A stretch of 64,000 nt of DNA from Capsaspora owczarzaki ATCC 30864 (Eukaryota; Opisthokonta; Filasterea). The notes below the pieces were generated by a model, which saw only the letters and a program-made list of their open reading frames with translations, was not told the DNA's origin and made no database searches. Shown one piece after another: positions 55,502 to 64,000 of the stretch; position 1 is the stretch's first letter; each line of letters starts with the position of its first letter. The position numbers and the translations under genes are program-made. The DNA lies in NCBI RefSeq assembly GCF_000151315.2, contig NW_011887295.1, positions 1,468,463-1,532,462 on the forward strand, in the 5' to 3' direction.

Positions 55502-58500
55502 TTAGAGAAGACCGCAGTCGCGCAAGTTGTTCTGGATGATAATGTCGGTGACGGCATCAAACACAAACTTAATGTTGCCAGTGTCGGTGGCGCAAGTGAA
55601 GTGCGAATAGACTTGCTTCGTTGTTGATCGGTTCATCTTTTCAAACTTGTTCTTGATAAACTCCTTGGCATCGTCGGAGGTGTTGGGGCCCTCGTACTCG
55701 CTAAATGCAATCTTGAGCGACGACTTCTTGATCTTCTCCTCAAAGAGATCGAGCTTGTTGAGGAAGAGGATGATCGAAGTGTTCAAGAACCACTTGCTGT
55801 TGCAGATCGAGTCAAAGAGCTTGAGCGACTCTTGCATGCGGTTCATCGTCTCGTCCTCGGCGAGCACCTGGTCAAAGGCGCTCAATGCGACGCAGAAAAT
55901 GATGGCAGTGACATTCTCAAAGCAGTGAATCCACTTCTTGCGCTCAGAGCGCTGGCCACCGACGTCAAAGAGCTTGAAGAGCAAGCCGCGGTAGTCAAAG
56001 TGCGACTCGACAATACCAGTGGTCTTGACGCGGGTGCGCAGAACGTCCTGCTCGTTGGGCACGTAGTCCGCGGCAGCAATGCGGTCGATCGAGTCAAAGT
56101 AGTACTTGGCCGAGTCGTTGAGCTGGTACTCGCGCGAGCGGTCAAAGCAGGCAAGCACGCCGCTGTCCACCCACAGGCGCTTGATGGACTCTGCAAGCTG
56201 CTTGGTCAGGGTGACGCTCTCCAAGTCAGCACCAAGACCGAGGATGGACGAGGCGTCCTTCTTGAGCTCCTCGTTGGCAAAGCTAATGCCAAGGGACTCC
56301 ATGGCCTGGAGAATGACCTGCATCGAGTTGATCGTGTTGTTGAAGACGATAGTCTTGAACTGGTCGCACTCGTGCGATGTGTAGCCGTTCTCGTGGATGA
56401 TCTTCATTTGCTTGACAATGGTGGACTTGCCAGACTCACCAGCGCCTGCATCAAGGTAGAAGAATAAAAACACACAAAGTCGGAGTTAGAAACAAAAGGA
56501 TCAAAACAATCAAAACAATCAAAACAATCTTTTTTGAAAAAACCACAAAACTATTTTTGAAAAAACCACAAAAGCCAAATCAGCAGATCGAATTGTGACA
56601 AACAACAAACACACACGATCACACACTCGAAAGTAGGGATTTGAGGGGAAAGAGGGGGGGGGAAGGAGCGAACGACGTAGGGGGTGAAAGAAGAAGAAGA
56701 AATCGCAGCGAGAAACAAAAAGAGATAAAAAGAGATAAAAAAAAAAAAAGCAGCGCAGGAATAACCAGCAATCAAATGTATAGCTGCTGTTCTCGCTCTC
56801 CAACGATTGGATGGTTTTGTTTTTTTGTTAGCGGTAAACGGCGCATGACTGGTCCATTTGAAGGAAACAGCCGAGAAAATAAAAAACCCCGAGCCATGTG
56901 GAGGATGCTGGAACCCCACACTCGACGCGTCATTCTCGCTTGACAACAACGCTCACACAAGCGATTTGTCACAATGCAAGAGAACGACGATGATCCAACA
57001 GCTCAGCAAAGACCTCGAGTCATTGGCAAAAGACAAAAGAAAAAAAAAATAAACAAAAAACAAACAAAAAAAAATCATCCACCATAATGTTTGAAGGTAA
57101 ACAATGTGTCATAACCGCAAAAAAGCCAAAAAAGCAAAAAAGCAGAAAAGCCAGAAAAAAAAAAAGAGAGGGGAAAAGACGACCATCAACATCCCAACCG
57201 ATGAGTGTGACAAGCAACGGTTGTAAAACGCACCAACTCGCTCTTTGCGAAAGAGAAAGGTGGGGAAAGAGGGAGGAAACGCGAAACGCACACACACACA
57301 CTGCCGAAAAAAAGAGAAAAAAAAAAAGGCCAAAAAAAAAATAAGCGAGAAAAGCAGCCGTTCAGCACGCGTCAGAAGAGTGCAAAAGCGCAGGCAAAGA
57401 GGAGCAGGTGGGCTGGATGGCGAGGCAGAATGCACACGCCCCCTGTTCAGCAACCATCGGCAACGGTAGCAGTGCGAGGCGCTGAAGCGCAAACCGAAAA
57501 AAAAAAAATCCACCCACACACATTTCGTCGTTGAAAAGAAGGCAGCTGTCGTGACTGCCCTGTTCTGCTTCTGGTTCGCCTTCCAACCGTCCGGAAGCAG
57601 GATGCCAAGACAGGGAGGGCACAGCTGGCACCTCCTTGCAATGGAAGAGCAGACAAACAAGAGGAAGAGAGAGAAAAAAAAAAAAGACATTTTTTTCTCT
57701 TTTTCTTTTTGTTTGAAAAGTTTTAAACAAGCACGCGGCGTTTTCGCTATTGGCCAAGCCATCCGCCAGCCAGCGGTTGAGCAAGAGCAAGCTGTGCACG
57801 TGCGTCAATACTTGCCAACCTCCACAAGCGAGTGACGACACCAGTGTCAACCAACAAAGACGAAAGAAAGATCTGGCCAAAAAAAAAAAAAAACCGACAC
57901 TAAAACGAGCGTTCGAATTGCTTTTTTTTTTTTTCGTTGTGTGTCCCACACAGGCGCGCTCGTTGCCGTGAGCACTCAGACGGTCGCCTGGTCGTCCATG
58001 CCAACTGCGCCAAAGCAGCAAGGCGCGGCACAAGAGGGTTGCAGCAGTCCCTGGCACGAACGAGTCAACACAAGCAGCAAAGCCACAACACTTTTTCTTC
58101 TTTTTTTTTTTCTTTCTTTTAATTTTTTTTTTTTTTGTTCGTGTCGGCTTCGCCCATTTATCCCGCTCGGGTGGTCCGGCGCGGTGCGTCAGGACGCCAG
58201 CCGCTGCACGCGCGTGTCGCAAACGCCTCTGCAGTCACCCAAGCACAGGCAGCGACGAGCAGCCGAGCAAGGGGAGGTCGGCAGACCAGAACAACGAACT
58301 AGCAGCGGCGAGTCAAAATGCCTATTTTTTTTATTTTCTTTTGATGGCGCTTTTTTTTTTTTTTTTTTTTTGTATTGGTATTGGTTATTTCTGGCCGTCT
58401 TTGCTGGCGGAAAACTCACCGAGGAGGAGGAGCTTGACTTCGGTGCTCATCTTCTGCTGATCTTCCTTGAGTTGCTGGTCGATCTGCTTGCTGCGGTCTT

Positions 58501-58537
58501 GCGCCGCCTTGTCTTCAGCACTCTGTGCACAACCCAT
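55502..58537 (-). CDS. Heterotrimeric G-protein alpha subunit, Gi/o-like
   Basis: GTPase transducer of seven-helix receptors. Two exons (58537-58420, 56445-55502) give 353 aa. The N-terminus [10 protein letters not shown] has the myristoylation Gly2 and palmitoylation Cys3. The P-loop GAGESGKST is split by the intron after the first Gly. Switch I is [16 protein letters not shown], switch II is [19 protein letters not shown], then [12 protein letters not shown] and [18 protein letters not shown]. The C-terminus NNLRDCGLL has the Cys at position -4 seen in pertussis-toxin-sensitive Gi/o proteins. The intron position in the P-loop is also used in animal Gi genes (from memory). The 1974-nt intron is by far the longest here. 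Confidence 0.95.
56446..58419 (-). other. 2-kb first intron of G-alpha
   Basis: Donor GTGAGT at 58419, acceptor TGCAG ending at 56446. It is filled with A- and T-runs (about 56738-56750, 57321-57341, 57500-57508, 57880-57893, 58108-58134, 58352-58371 on the + strand) and purine-rich microsatellites. Long frames inside it are Lys- or Phe-rich artefacts of these runs. I see no nested gene or RNA. Confidence 0.6.
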
Positions 58538-60052
58538 TTTGTTATGGTTTTTCAAAAAATAAAAAATAAAAAAATAAAAATAAAAAAAGTGGAGTGAAAG
58601 CTCAAAACCCGAATTTAGGACTTGACATTAGCGGTTTTTTCCATCGCACCGGTTGCTGCTGTTGTGTGCGATGGACAGGTCCAAACCGCCTGGTTGTCGG
58701 CGGTGGGGGCCACAATGCAGAGCAGCAAGTGCTTGTTGAAGCGACGATTCAATCACAAATAGCAATCAAAAAAAAAACAAAAAAAAAAAACACCTAAAAT
58801 CTAAACTCGAAAGTGTTTGTTGTTGTTTCGCCAAAATAAACTCACTCGTTCAACACTTTGGATCCTCGCGCTGTCTTGCTTCAAAATGGTGCCGCTTTCA
58901 CCTTTGGCTTGGGAGGTCCAGTCCTTTGTTTGCTTGTCTCGCCTGCGGTCGCGTGGAGCTGTCGGTCGGCTGGCTGGCTGGCTGTAGGTTCACGGGCAGC
59001 TGGGCGTTTTTCGCATGCGACGGTTTGTCGCTTCAAAATTTGGCTATTCGCGTTGCCCAGTGCGACACGGCTCCTTTTTGAACCATATCACACTACTGAC
59101 CGCGGCCATCGTCTGGCGAATGATGTGCAGTAGAACCAAAAGGCGAGCTCACATCCAGCCACTGGGAAGCGTGCAAAGCCGCCCTGCGCCTCAGTGAAAA
59201 CACCGAGAAAACGAAAGGTGATGGCTCGCGCCGACATCTGTCGACGTGATGACAGGAGGTGTTCAGGAAGGCATGTTGTTTTTATTTTTCGCCGTGGATG
59301 ACGTCAAGTGATCTGAGTACCCAGACTGAGCCCCGGGGGTCTGCAATGTAAGCATAGAGAGCAGCGATGGGAGGCGAATGTTGAAACTGCTGCTTGTTTT
59401 GTTGTTTTTCGAGACTATTGTCCAAAAGAGAACGTGTGCAAAACCGCGGTATGTTTGAAGTGTAGAACGACATTCCCAAGTACAATCAAGGGATGTTTTT
59501 TTTGTTGATTGGATGAAACAGGGCCTGTGCAAAAAGCGGCCAGCAGCCAGCATGGTGTCGGGACCGGTGCGGGCACTGCATTTTCTCTGAGCAGCAGCAG
59601 CAGCAGGCACTGCCTCACGGTCACTCGAGTTGTTGCGACACTGCCAAGCGGCTGGTCGACACACCAAATGGCGTTTGCTGGCGAATTGGAGGGTTGCCGC
59701 GCACACACTTCAACATGTTTTTTTGTTGTTTTTGTTTTTGTTTTTGTTGCGGGTTTTTTTGGTTAATTCGCGTTCATCTGCAATGCGAGTCACGTCCAAT
59801 AATGAACTGGACCACATGACGTGAACGAAACGAAATGGCGCAAATTCGCGCGGGTGCTCGTTTGTTGGAACCAACAACCGAATTGCAGATTTTGAATCGA
59901 AAGCCACGACCAGCATGAATTGCCTCCACAGCTCGCAGAGGGCTTTGAAATGCTCTGTTTGATCCGAATATCTTTTGCGGGTAATTCTCAATTCCTCATC
60001 GAGCACGAGCAGCCTGAGCGCAGTCATTGAAAAACAAAACCCAAAACTCACC
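58538..60052. promoter_or_regulatory. 1.5-kb divergent region between G-alpha and PEN-2
   Basis: Opposite start codons flank this stretch. It holds A-rich runs near 58555-58588 and 58768-58790 and a T-rich block near 59720-59760, and otherwise has ordinary composition. Short frames on both strands lack domains and splice logic. It probably carries both promoters and 5' UTRs. Confidence 0.4.
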
Positions 60053-60791
60053 ATGCTCAGTGAAGCCGACCGGCTCAACATCTGTCGCAAATATAAGTCT
60101 ACAGTACCATTTTGTTGGCTATTGCTGTAGTAGCGGTCGTTGGGCAGGAACAGGAAAGGGCTGGATGTGAGCGAGTTCGCTAGATCAAACTTGAGCTCGT
60201 TCGATAGTGCAGCGGCTTCCAGCGCACCGCTTCAGACCGCCACCACCCTCTGCTGGAGGGCCTTGGCTATGCTCCTACTTGCCCTCGCTCGAACGGGTGG
60301 AGAGCAGCGAAGTGGCAGCAGCAGCAGAACTTTGGCTCTGCCGTTGATGTCTAACTTTGACTTTGGCCTTCCCTTCCTCTGTCTCTGTTGGGCAGCGTAC
60401 ACTTCCTCGCGGGGTTTGCGGCTCTGCCATGGCTGCACTTGATTAACATTCTGTGGTTCTTCAACGAGGCCCGACGACCGGGCTCCAACCCGTTGTTCAA
60501 GCGATGTACGTTGTTTGACGAATTTGGCTCGTGCTGTGCTCAGATTTTCTCAGACATTTTGCTTTTGACTGACAAACATTGACATGCGGGACTGTGCATC
60601 TGCCTTGTGTGTTTGCTTTTGTTTCTCCCACCACCACGACCCGACACACAGATCTGCTGTTCAGCGCGGTCAACATTATTGTCTGGATTGTTGCTCTTGC
60701 AGTGTGGATTCCCATCTACCAGTCCAACCGCGCCTCCTGGGGTTCGTTTGGCGATGACATTTCCATTGTGATTCCCAAGGGCATAGCATAA
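60053..60791 (+). CDS. PSENEN: Gamma-secretase subunit PEN-2
   Basis: Smallest subunit of the presenilin intramembrane protease, needed for its endoproteolysis. Three exons (60053-60096, 60396-60505, 60652-60791) give 97 aa (human 101). Exon 1 encodes MLSEADRLNICRKY, matching human EEKLNLCRKY. Exon 2 gives FLAGFAALPWLHLINILWFF (human GGFAFLPFLWLVNIFWFF). Exon 3 gives YLLFSAVNIIVWIVALAVWI, then RASWGSFGDDISIVIPKGIA (human RPRWGALGDYLSFTIPLGTP). The exon 1 donor (AA|GTCTAC) is weak, and the junction adds about three residues compared with animals, so that boundary is the least certain part. Confidence 0.9.
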
Positions 60792-60964
60792 GCGTATTGT
60801 TGCTGCTGCTTCGTTTCTGGCCTGTTGAGGGTTTTTTCAGGGTTTCCATCTTGTTGATACTTGTCTTTGTGTTTTTGTGAGCAGTCGTAATCACACCATG
60901 TCTCCATGTTTCTCATACTATTCAAACCACTCTTTTTTTTTTTTAAACTGCAACAACAATAATA

Positions 60965-62244
60965 ATGCGAGTGATTGTCGGTGTCAAGCGCGTTGTCGAC
61001 TTTGCCATCAAGGCGCGTGTCAAGGCGGACAAGACTGGCGTTGTGACTGAGGGCGTCAAGCACTCGATGAACCCCTTCGACGAGATTGCTCTTGAGCAGG
61101 TCAGTGCTATCACACAGCGGGCTGATCAGTCGGAGTCGAAGAGTCGAGAGTCGAAGAGGGAGGACAGCTGCTTCTTGGCTTTCGTTGAAAGGTCAATCAA
61201 GTCTCTCTTTTGCGGTCGAATCAGACCAGACGAGTCAAACGACGAGACGACCACCGTTGCCCATTGAGAATCGAGTGAGAGTGAGAGTGAGAGTGAGAGT
61301 GGGAGGACGAGAGGGCGAAACGAAGAGAAAAGTTTGCCGATCTCTCTTCTTCTTCTTCCTTCTCCTCCTATGACTTGCTCTTCCTCGCTCCCCTTTCGTC
61401 CATGCCTTTGTCTGCAATGTCTTCTTTATCGTCTGTTCGCGACTTGTTCCATCGCTTTCCTGGGCTGCAGGCTGTCTTTGTCGCCCTTCTTCAATCCTTC
61501 CAATCCAATGCACCTTCCAATCCAATGCATCGCCAGTCAATCATGGTCAAATGTCCCACCCCTGAACTCACGCCGCAGTCTTTTTCCAACCGGTCTTTGT
61601 TGTGGCTATAGGGCATCCGCCTCAAGGAGAGCGGCGCCGTCAAGGAGGTCATCGCCGTCAGCTGCGGCCCCACCGCTTGCCAGGAGACGCTCCGCACCGC
61701 CCTCGCGATGGGCGCAGACCGTGCCATCCACGTCCCCGTCGAAGGCGCAGCGTACGAGACCCTTCAGCCCCTGGCCGTCGCAAAGATCTTCAAGAAGCTC
61801 GCTGAGGACAACCAGGCCAACCTCGTCCTCTTTGGCAAGCAGGCCATCGACGACGATGCCAACCAGACCGCCCAGCTCACCTCCGCCCTGCTCAACTGGC
61901 CCCAGGGTGCGTTCGCCGCCAAGCTCTCGGTCGAGGGCGGCTCCAAGGTCAAGGTCGTCCGCGAGATTGACGGTGGCCTCGAGACCATCGAGCTCAACCT
62001 CCCCGCCGTCGTCAGCGCCGACCTGCGTCTTGCCGAGCCCCGCTACGCCTCGCTCGCCAACATCATGAAGGCCAAGAAGAAGCCCCTCGACAAGAAGACC
62101 CCCGAGGAGCTCGGCGTCGACATCAAGCCCCGCATCAAGACCCTCTCCGTCGAGGAGCCCCCGGTCCGCAAGGCCGGCATCAAGGTTGAGAACGTCGACG
62201 GCCTTTTGCAAAAGCTCCGAACGGAGGCTGGCGTCACCTTCTAA
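60965..62244 (+). CDS. ETFB: Electron transfer flavoprotein beta subunit
   Basis: Mitochondrial matrix protein that, with ETF-alpha, carries electrons from acyl-CoA dehydrogenases to ETF-QO. Two exons (60965-61099, 61612-62244) give 255 aa, equal to human. Hallmarks: [100 protein letters not shown] and the recognition loop region [18 protein letters not shown]. The donor is GTCAGT, and the 512-nt intron contains a GAGTGA microsatellite (about 61273-61300). Coding sequence is strongly C-ending, suggesting high expression. It follows PEN-2 by 173 bp in the same direction. Confidence 0.97.
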
Positions 62245-62492
62245 AAACAGCCCCCACCTTGTTTGATTTTGTTGGTTTTTTTTTCTCCCTTTGTCGGTTG
62301 GGATGCGACCCATCTCTCCCATTTCGTAAATTCTGGTTTTGCTTCTCTTTCGTTTTTTTTGCTAAAAGTGCCATCGATGTGGTGCTCTCTGGCAATCTTG
62401 TCACAATACAAAGTTATTCATCTCAACATGCTCCATTCTCTAGCTAGTGATGTGGTCGTATTATTGGCTAACAAAAAAACAACAAGTCACCG

Positions 62493-64000
62493 TCAGCTCG
62501 CCGGAGTCGTATCAACGGGACCATCGTAAGGCACTCCGCGCAGGGTCGCATCAGCAACCTCACGAACGCGCTTAAAGACCCGCGCCTTGTAGGTGTTGAC
62601 TTGCGAGCACCCCCGAAATGCTGAAAACTCGACGTCGGCAGTCAAGGAGGCAAGCTGCTCCTGGACCCCTGCATCCAAGCTGCTGCTCTTCGTCTCCAAC
62701 TGTGACAGGTAGTTGGCAGTATATGCGTCGAGCAGTTTGGCAAAGCATGCTTCACGGACAGTCACCAGCAAGAAAGGGATGTGGGTGTGATTGTTGGCAT
62801 CGAGCAGTCGCGTGTCGGGGCGCGCATCTTCGTGCCGCACTGTGCGTTCGACACGACCCTCCGTCAAAAACCGCTTGAGCTCTTGCTTGTCGCGGTCTGC
62901 CTCCTGTTCTTGACGGCGCTTTTGTCGAGAGAGACTGGCCATCGAGACGCTTCCGCCGTCGTCGTCCTCGCCACCCCCACCGCCCCCACGTGCATAGTAT
63001 GTTGACGCCGACGTAAACCCGCCGTCGAAGCGAGGTAACGCAACCATTCCCTTGGCCGCGGACGCACTGCTGTTGCTGCTGCCGCTCGTGTACGAGCCGA
63101 TCCGTGACGAAAACATGGCAGCCTTGGTTGCCACGGCGTTCTGGTTGGTGCACGCATCGCACATGCCATTGCAGAGCGTGTGGGCATCAATCTTTTCGCT
63201 ATTGTCGTCAGCGGCGGGCGAGGCAGCCGGCAACTGAGACCGGTTGCCAGCAAAATAACTGGCAATCAGCACGTGTCGACACGAAACGCCGGCGCAATAC
63301 CCGACCATTGCCTCGAATGCACTTCTCATGGCCGCTGCCTGGCGCTCTGCAGAGCTTCTTTCGGAATCCTTGGTTGAAGCAGGTGCGCTGGAAGAAGGGA
63401 TGCTCCGCCCACCACGCGCAACAGAGTCGCCTTCGAGCGGACTGTTCCAATAGTCCATGTCGCCGAGCATGGCCGGATCGGTCGTGTCGGCAGCCTTCTC
63501 GCCAACAATGAGGCGCCGAGCCTCGTTGGAGACAAGGAACGACATTTTATCGCGCTCATCCTGGGAGGCATAGATGCGGCAGTGCGACTTGAGTCCGTCA
63601 CGGCCAGCGCGTCCACTCTCTTGAAAGTAGGCCTCAAGCGACTTGGGCATGGACCAGTGCACGACAAACCGCACATCAGCCTTGTCGATGCCCATGCCGA
63701 ACGAGATGGTGGCGGCAATGACGGGCACGCGTCCTGCGGTCCATTCTGACTGCACCCGCGTTCGCTCGGCGCTGGAGAGGCCAGCATGGTAAGCGGCCGA
63801 CGGGACGCCTTCTCGCGAGAGCGCATCGGCAATCTTGTCGCAATCTGCTCGTGTGTGGCAGTACACGATGCCCGATGCGATCGATTTCGGTGATGTTTGC
63901 TGTGAAGTAGTCGTGCTGGTTGCTGCGCCCGCACGAGCCGCTTCACCCGCTCGAGCCGCTTCACGGGAAATGGCCCGAATAAAGTCGCGCAAATCGGGGA
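62493..64000 (-). CDS. RECQL5: RecQ helicase, RECQL5-type (C-terminal part)
   Basis: 3'-5' DNA helicase suppressing recombination and transcription stress. The open frame runs off the right edge, so only about 502 C-terminal residues are visible and the start and helicase motifs I-III are missing. Seen: motif IV IVYCHTRADCDKIADAL, motif V ISFGMGIDKADVRFVVH, motif VI YFQESGRAGRDG, the RecQ zinc-binding cysteines (SCRHVLIASYF and LCNGMCDAC) and a C-terminal region ending VEFSAFRGCSQVNTYKARVFKRVREV that resembles the RECQ5 helical domain (animal form HSFRSKTKRVGPNVYK). A Ser/Gly-rich linker and a charged coiled segment lie between. No HRDC domain follows, consistent with RECQL5 and not BLM/WRN. 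Confidence 0.88.
   Translation of the reverse strand, partial: PDLRDFIRAISREAARAGEAARAGAATSTTTSQQTSPKSIASGIVYCHTRADCDKIADALSREGVPSAAYHAGLSSAERTRVQSEWTAGRVPVIAATISFGMGIDKADVRFVVHWSMPKSLEAYFQESGRAGRDGLKSHCRIYASQDERDKMSFLVSNEARRLIVGEKAADTTDPAMLGDMDYWNSPLEGDSVARGGRSIPSSSAPASTKDSERSSAERQAAAMRSAFEAMVGYCAGVSCRHVLIASYFAGNRSQLPAASPAADDNSEKIDAHTLCNGMCDACTNQNAVATKAAMFSSRIGSYTSGSSNSSASAAKGMVALPRFDGGFTSASTYYARGGGGGGEDDDGGSVSMASLSRQKRRQEQEADRDKQELKRFLTEGRVERTVRHEDARPDTRLLDANNHTHIPFLLVTVREACFAKLLDAYTANYLSQLETKSSSLDAGVQEQLASLTADVEFSAFRGCSQVNTYKARVFKRVREVADATLRGVPYDGPVDTTPAS

Noticed and set aside
57109-58222. Phe/Lys-rich minus-strand frames inside the G-alpha intron
   Set aside because: Generated by A/T homopolymers; no start context, domain or splice continuity.

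Overview
The window is nuclear DNA of an intron-rich unicellular eukaryote. Genes are compact, with mostly short GT-AG introns, long homopolymer T/A tracts between and inside genes, and proteins rich in poly-Q/S/A/D tracts. The gene set (augmin HAUS5, BRISC/BRCA1-A subunit BABAM1, gamma-secretase PEN-2, heat-shock-factor-binding HSBP1, an i/o-class G-alpha, RECQL5) points to a unicellular relative of animals. Capsaspora owczarzaki is my best guess; this is inferred from gene content and style, not from a search.

Layout. 0-12.3 kb: mitochondrial tryptophanyl-tRNA synthetase (+), complex I 24-kDa subunit (-), a DUF4326 protein (-), a 1.5-kb stretch with an unresolved candidate gene, an AIG1/ADTRP-family membrane hydrolase (-) and an 11-exon SPT5 (+). 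12.3-25 kb: a lone 5S rRNA gene (+), pyruvate carboxylase with a large serine-rich N-terminal extension (+), a four-helix voltage-sensor-like membrane protein (+), a PPPDE-PUL fusion (-) and a short-chain dehydrogenase (-). 25-41 kb: HAUS5 (+), HSBP1 (-), an intronless 8.9-kb URB1/NPA1 gene (-) and a degenerate MoxR-like AAA+ protein (-). 41-52 kb: a secreted protein of unknown function (-), RAD50 (-) and delta-COP (-). 52-64 kb: ubiquitin-L40 (+), BABAM1 (+), G-alpha with a 2-kb first intron (-), PEN-2 (+), ETF-beta (+) and the C-terminal part of RECQL5 (-, running off the window).

There is no operon logic. Most genes are unrelated housekeeping functions: mitochondrial energy metabolism (NDUFV2, ETFB, pyruvate carboxylase, WARS2), transcription and ribosome synthesis (SPT5, URB1, 5S, L40), genome stability (RAD50, RECQL5, BABAM1), mitosis (HAUS5) and membrane traffic or signalling (delta-COP, G-alpha, PEN-2). 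Several neighbours are divergent (AIG1/SPT5, SDR/HAUS5, delta-COP/ubiquitin-L40, G-alpha/PEN-2) and may share promoter regions.

Exon-intron structures were assembled by hand from splice signals, reading-frame continuity and remembered family sequences. Almost all chain together with exact codon phase. The two that do not (HAUS5 exon 5; HSBP1 third donor) are reported as findings. The most interesting items are the MoxR-like protein that has lost its ATPase signatures, the voltage-sensor-only protein with a 17-nt exon, the PPPDE-PUL fusion, and the pyruvate carboxylase extension with a possible internal mitochondrial start.
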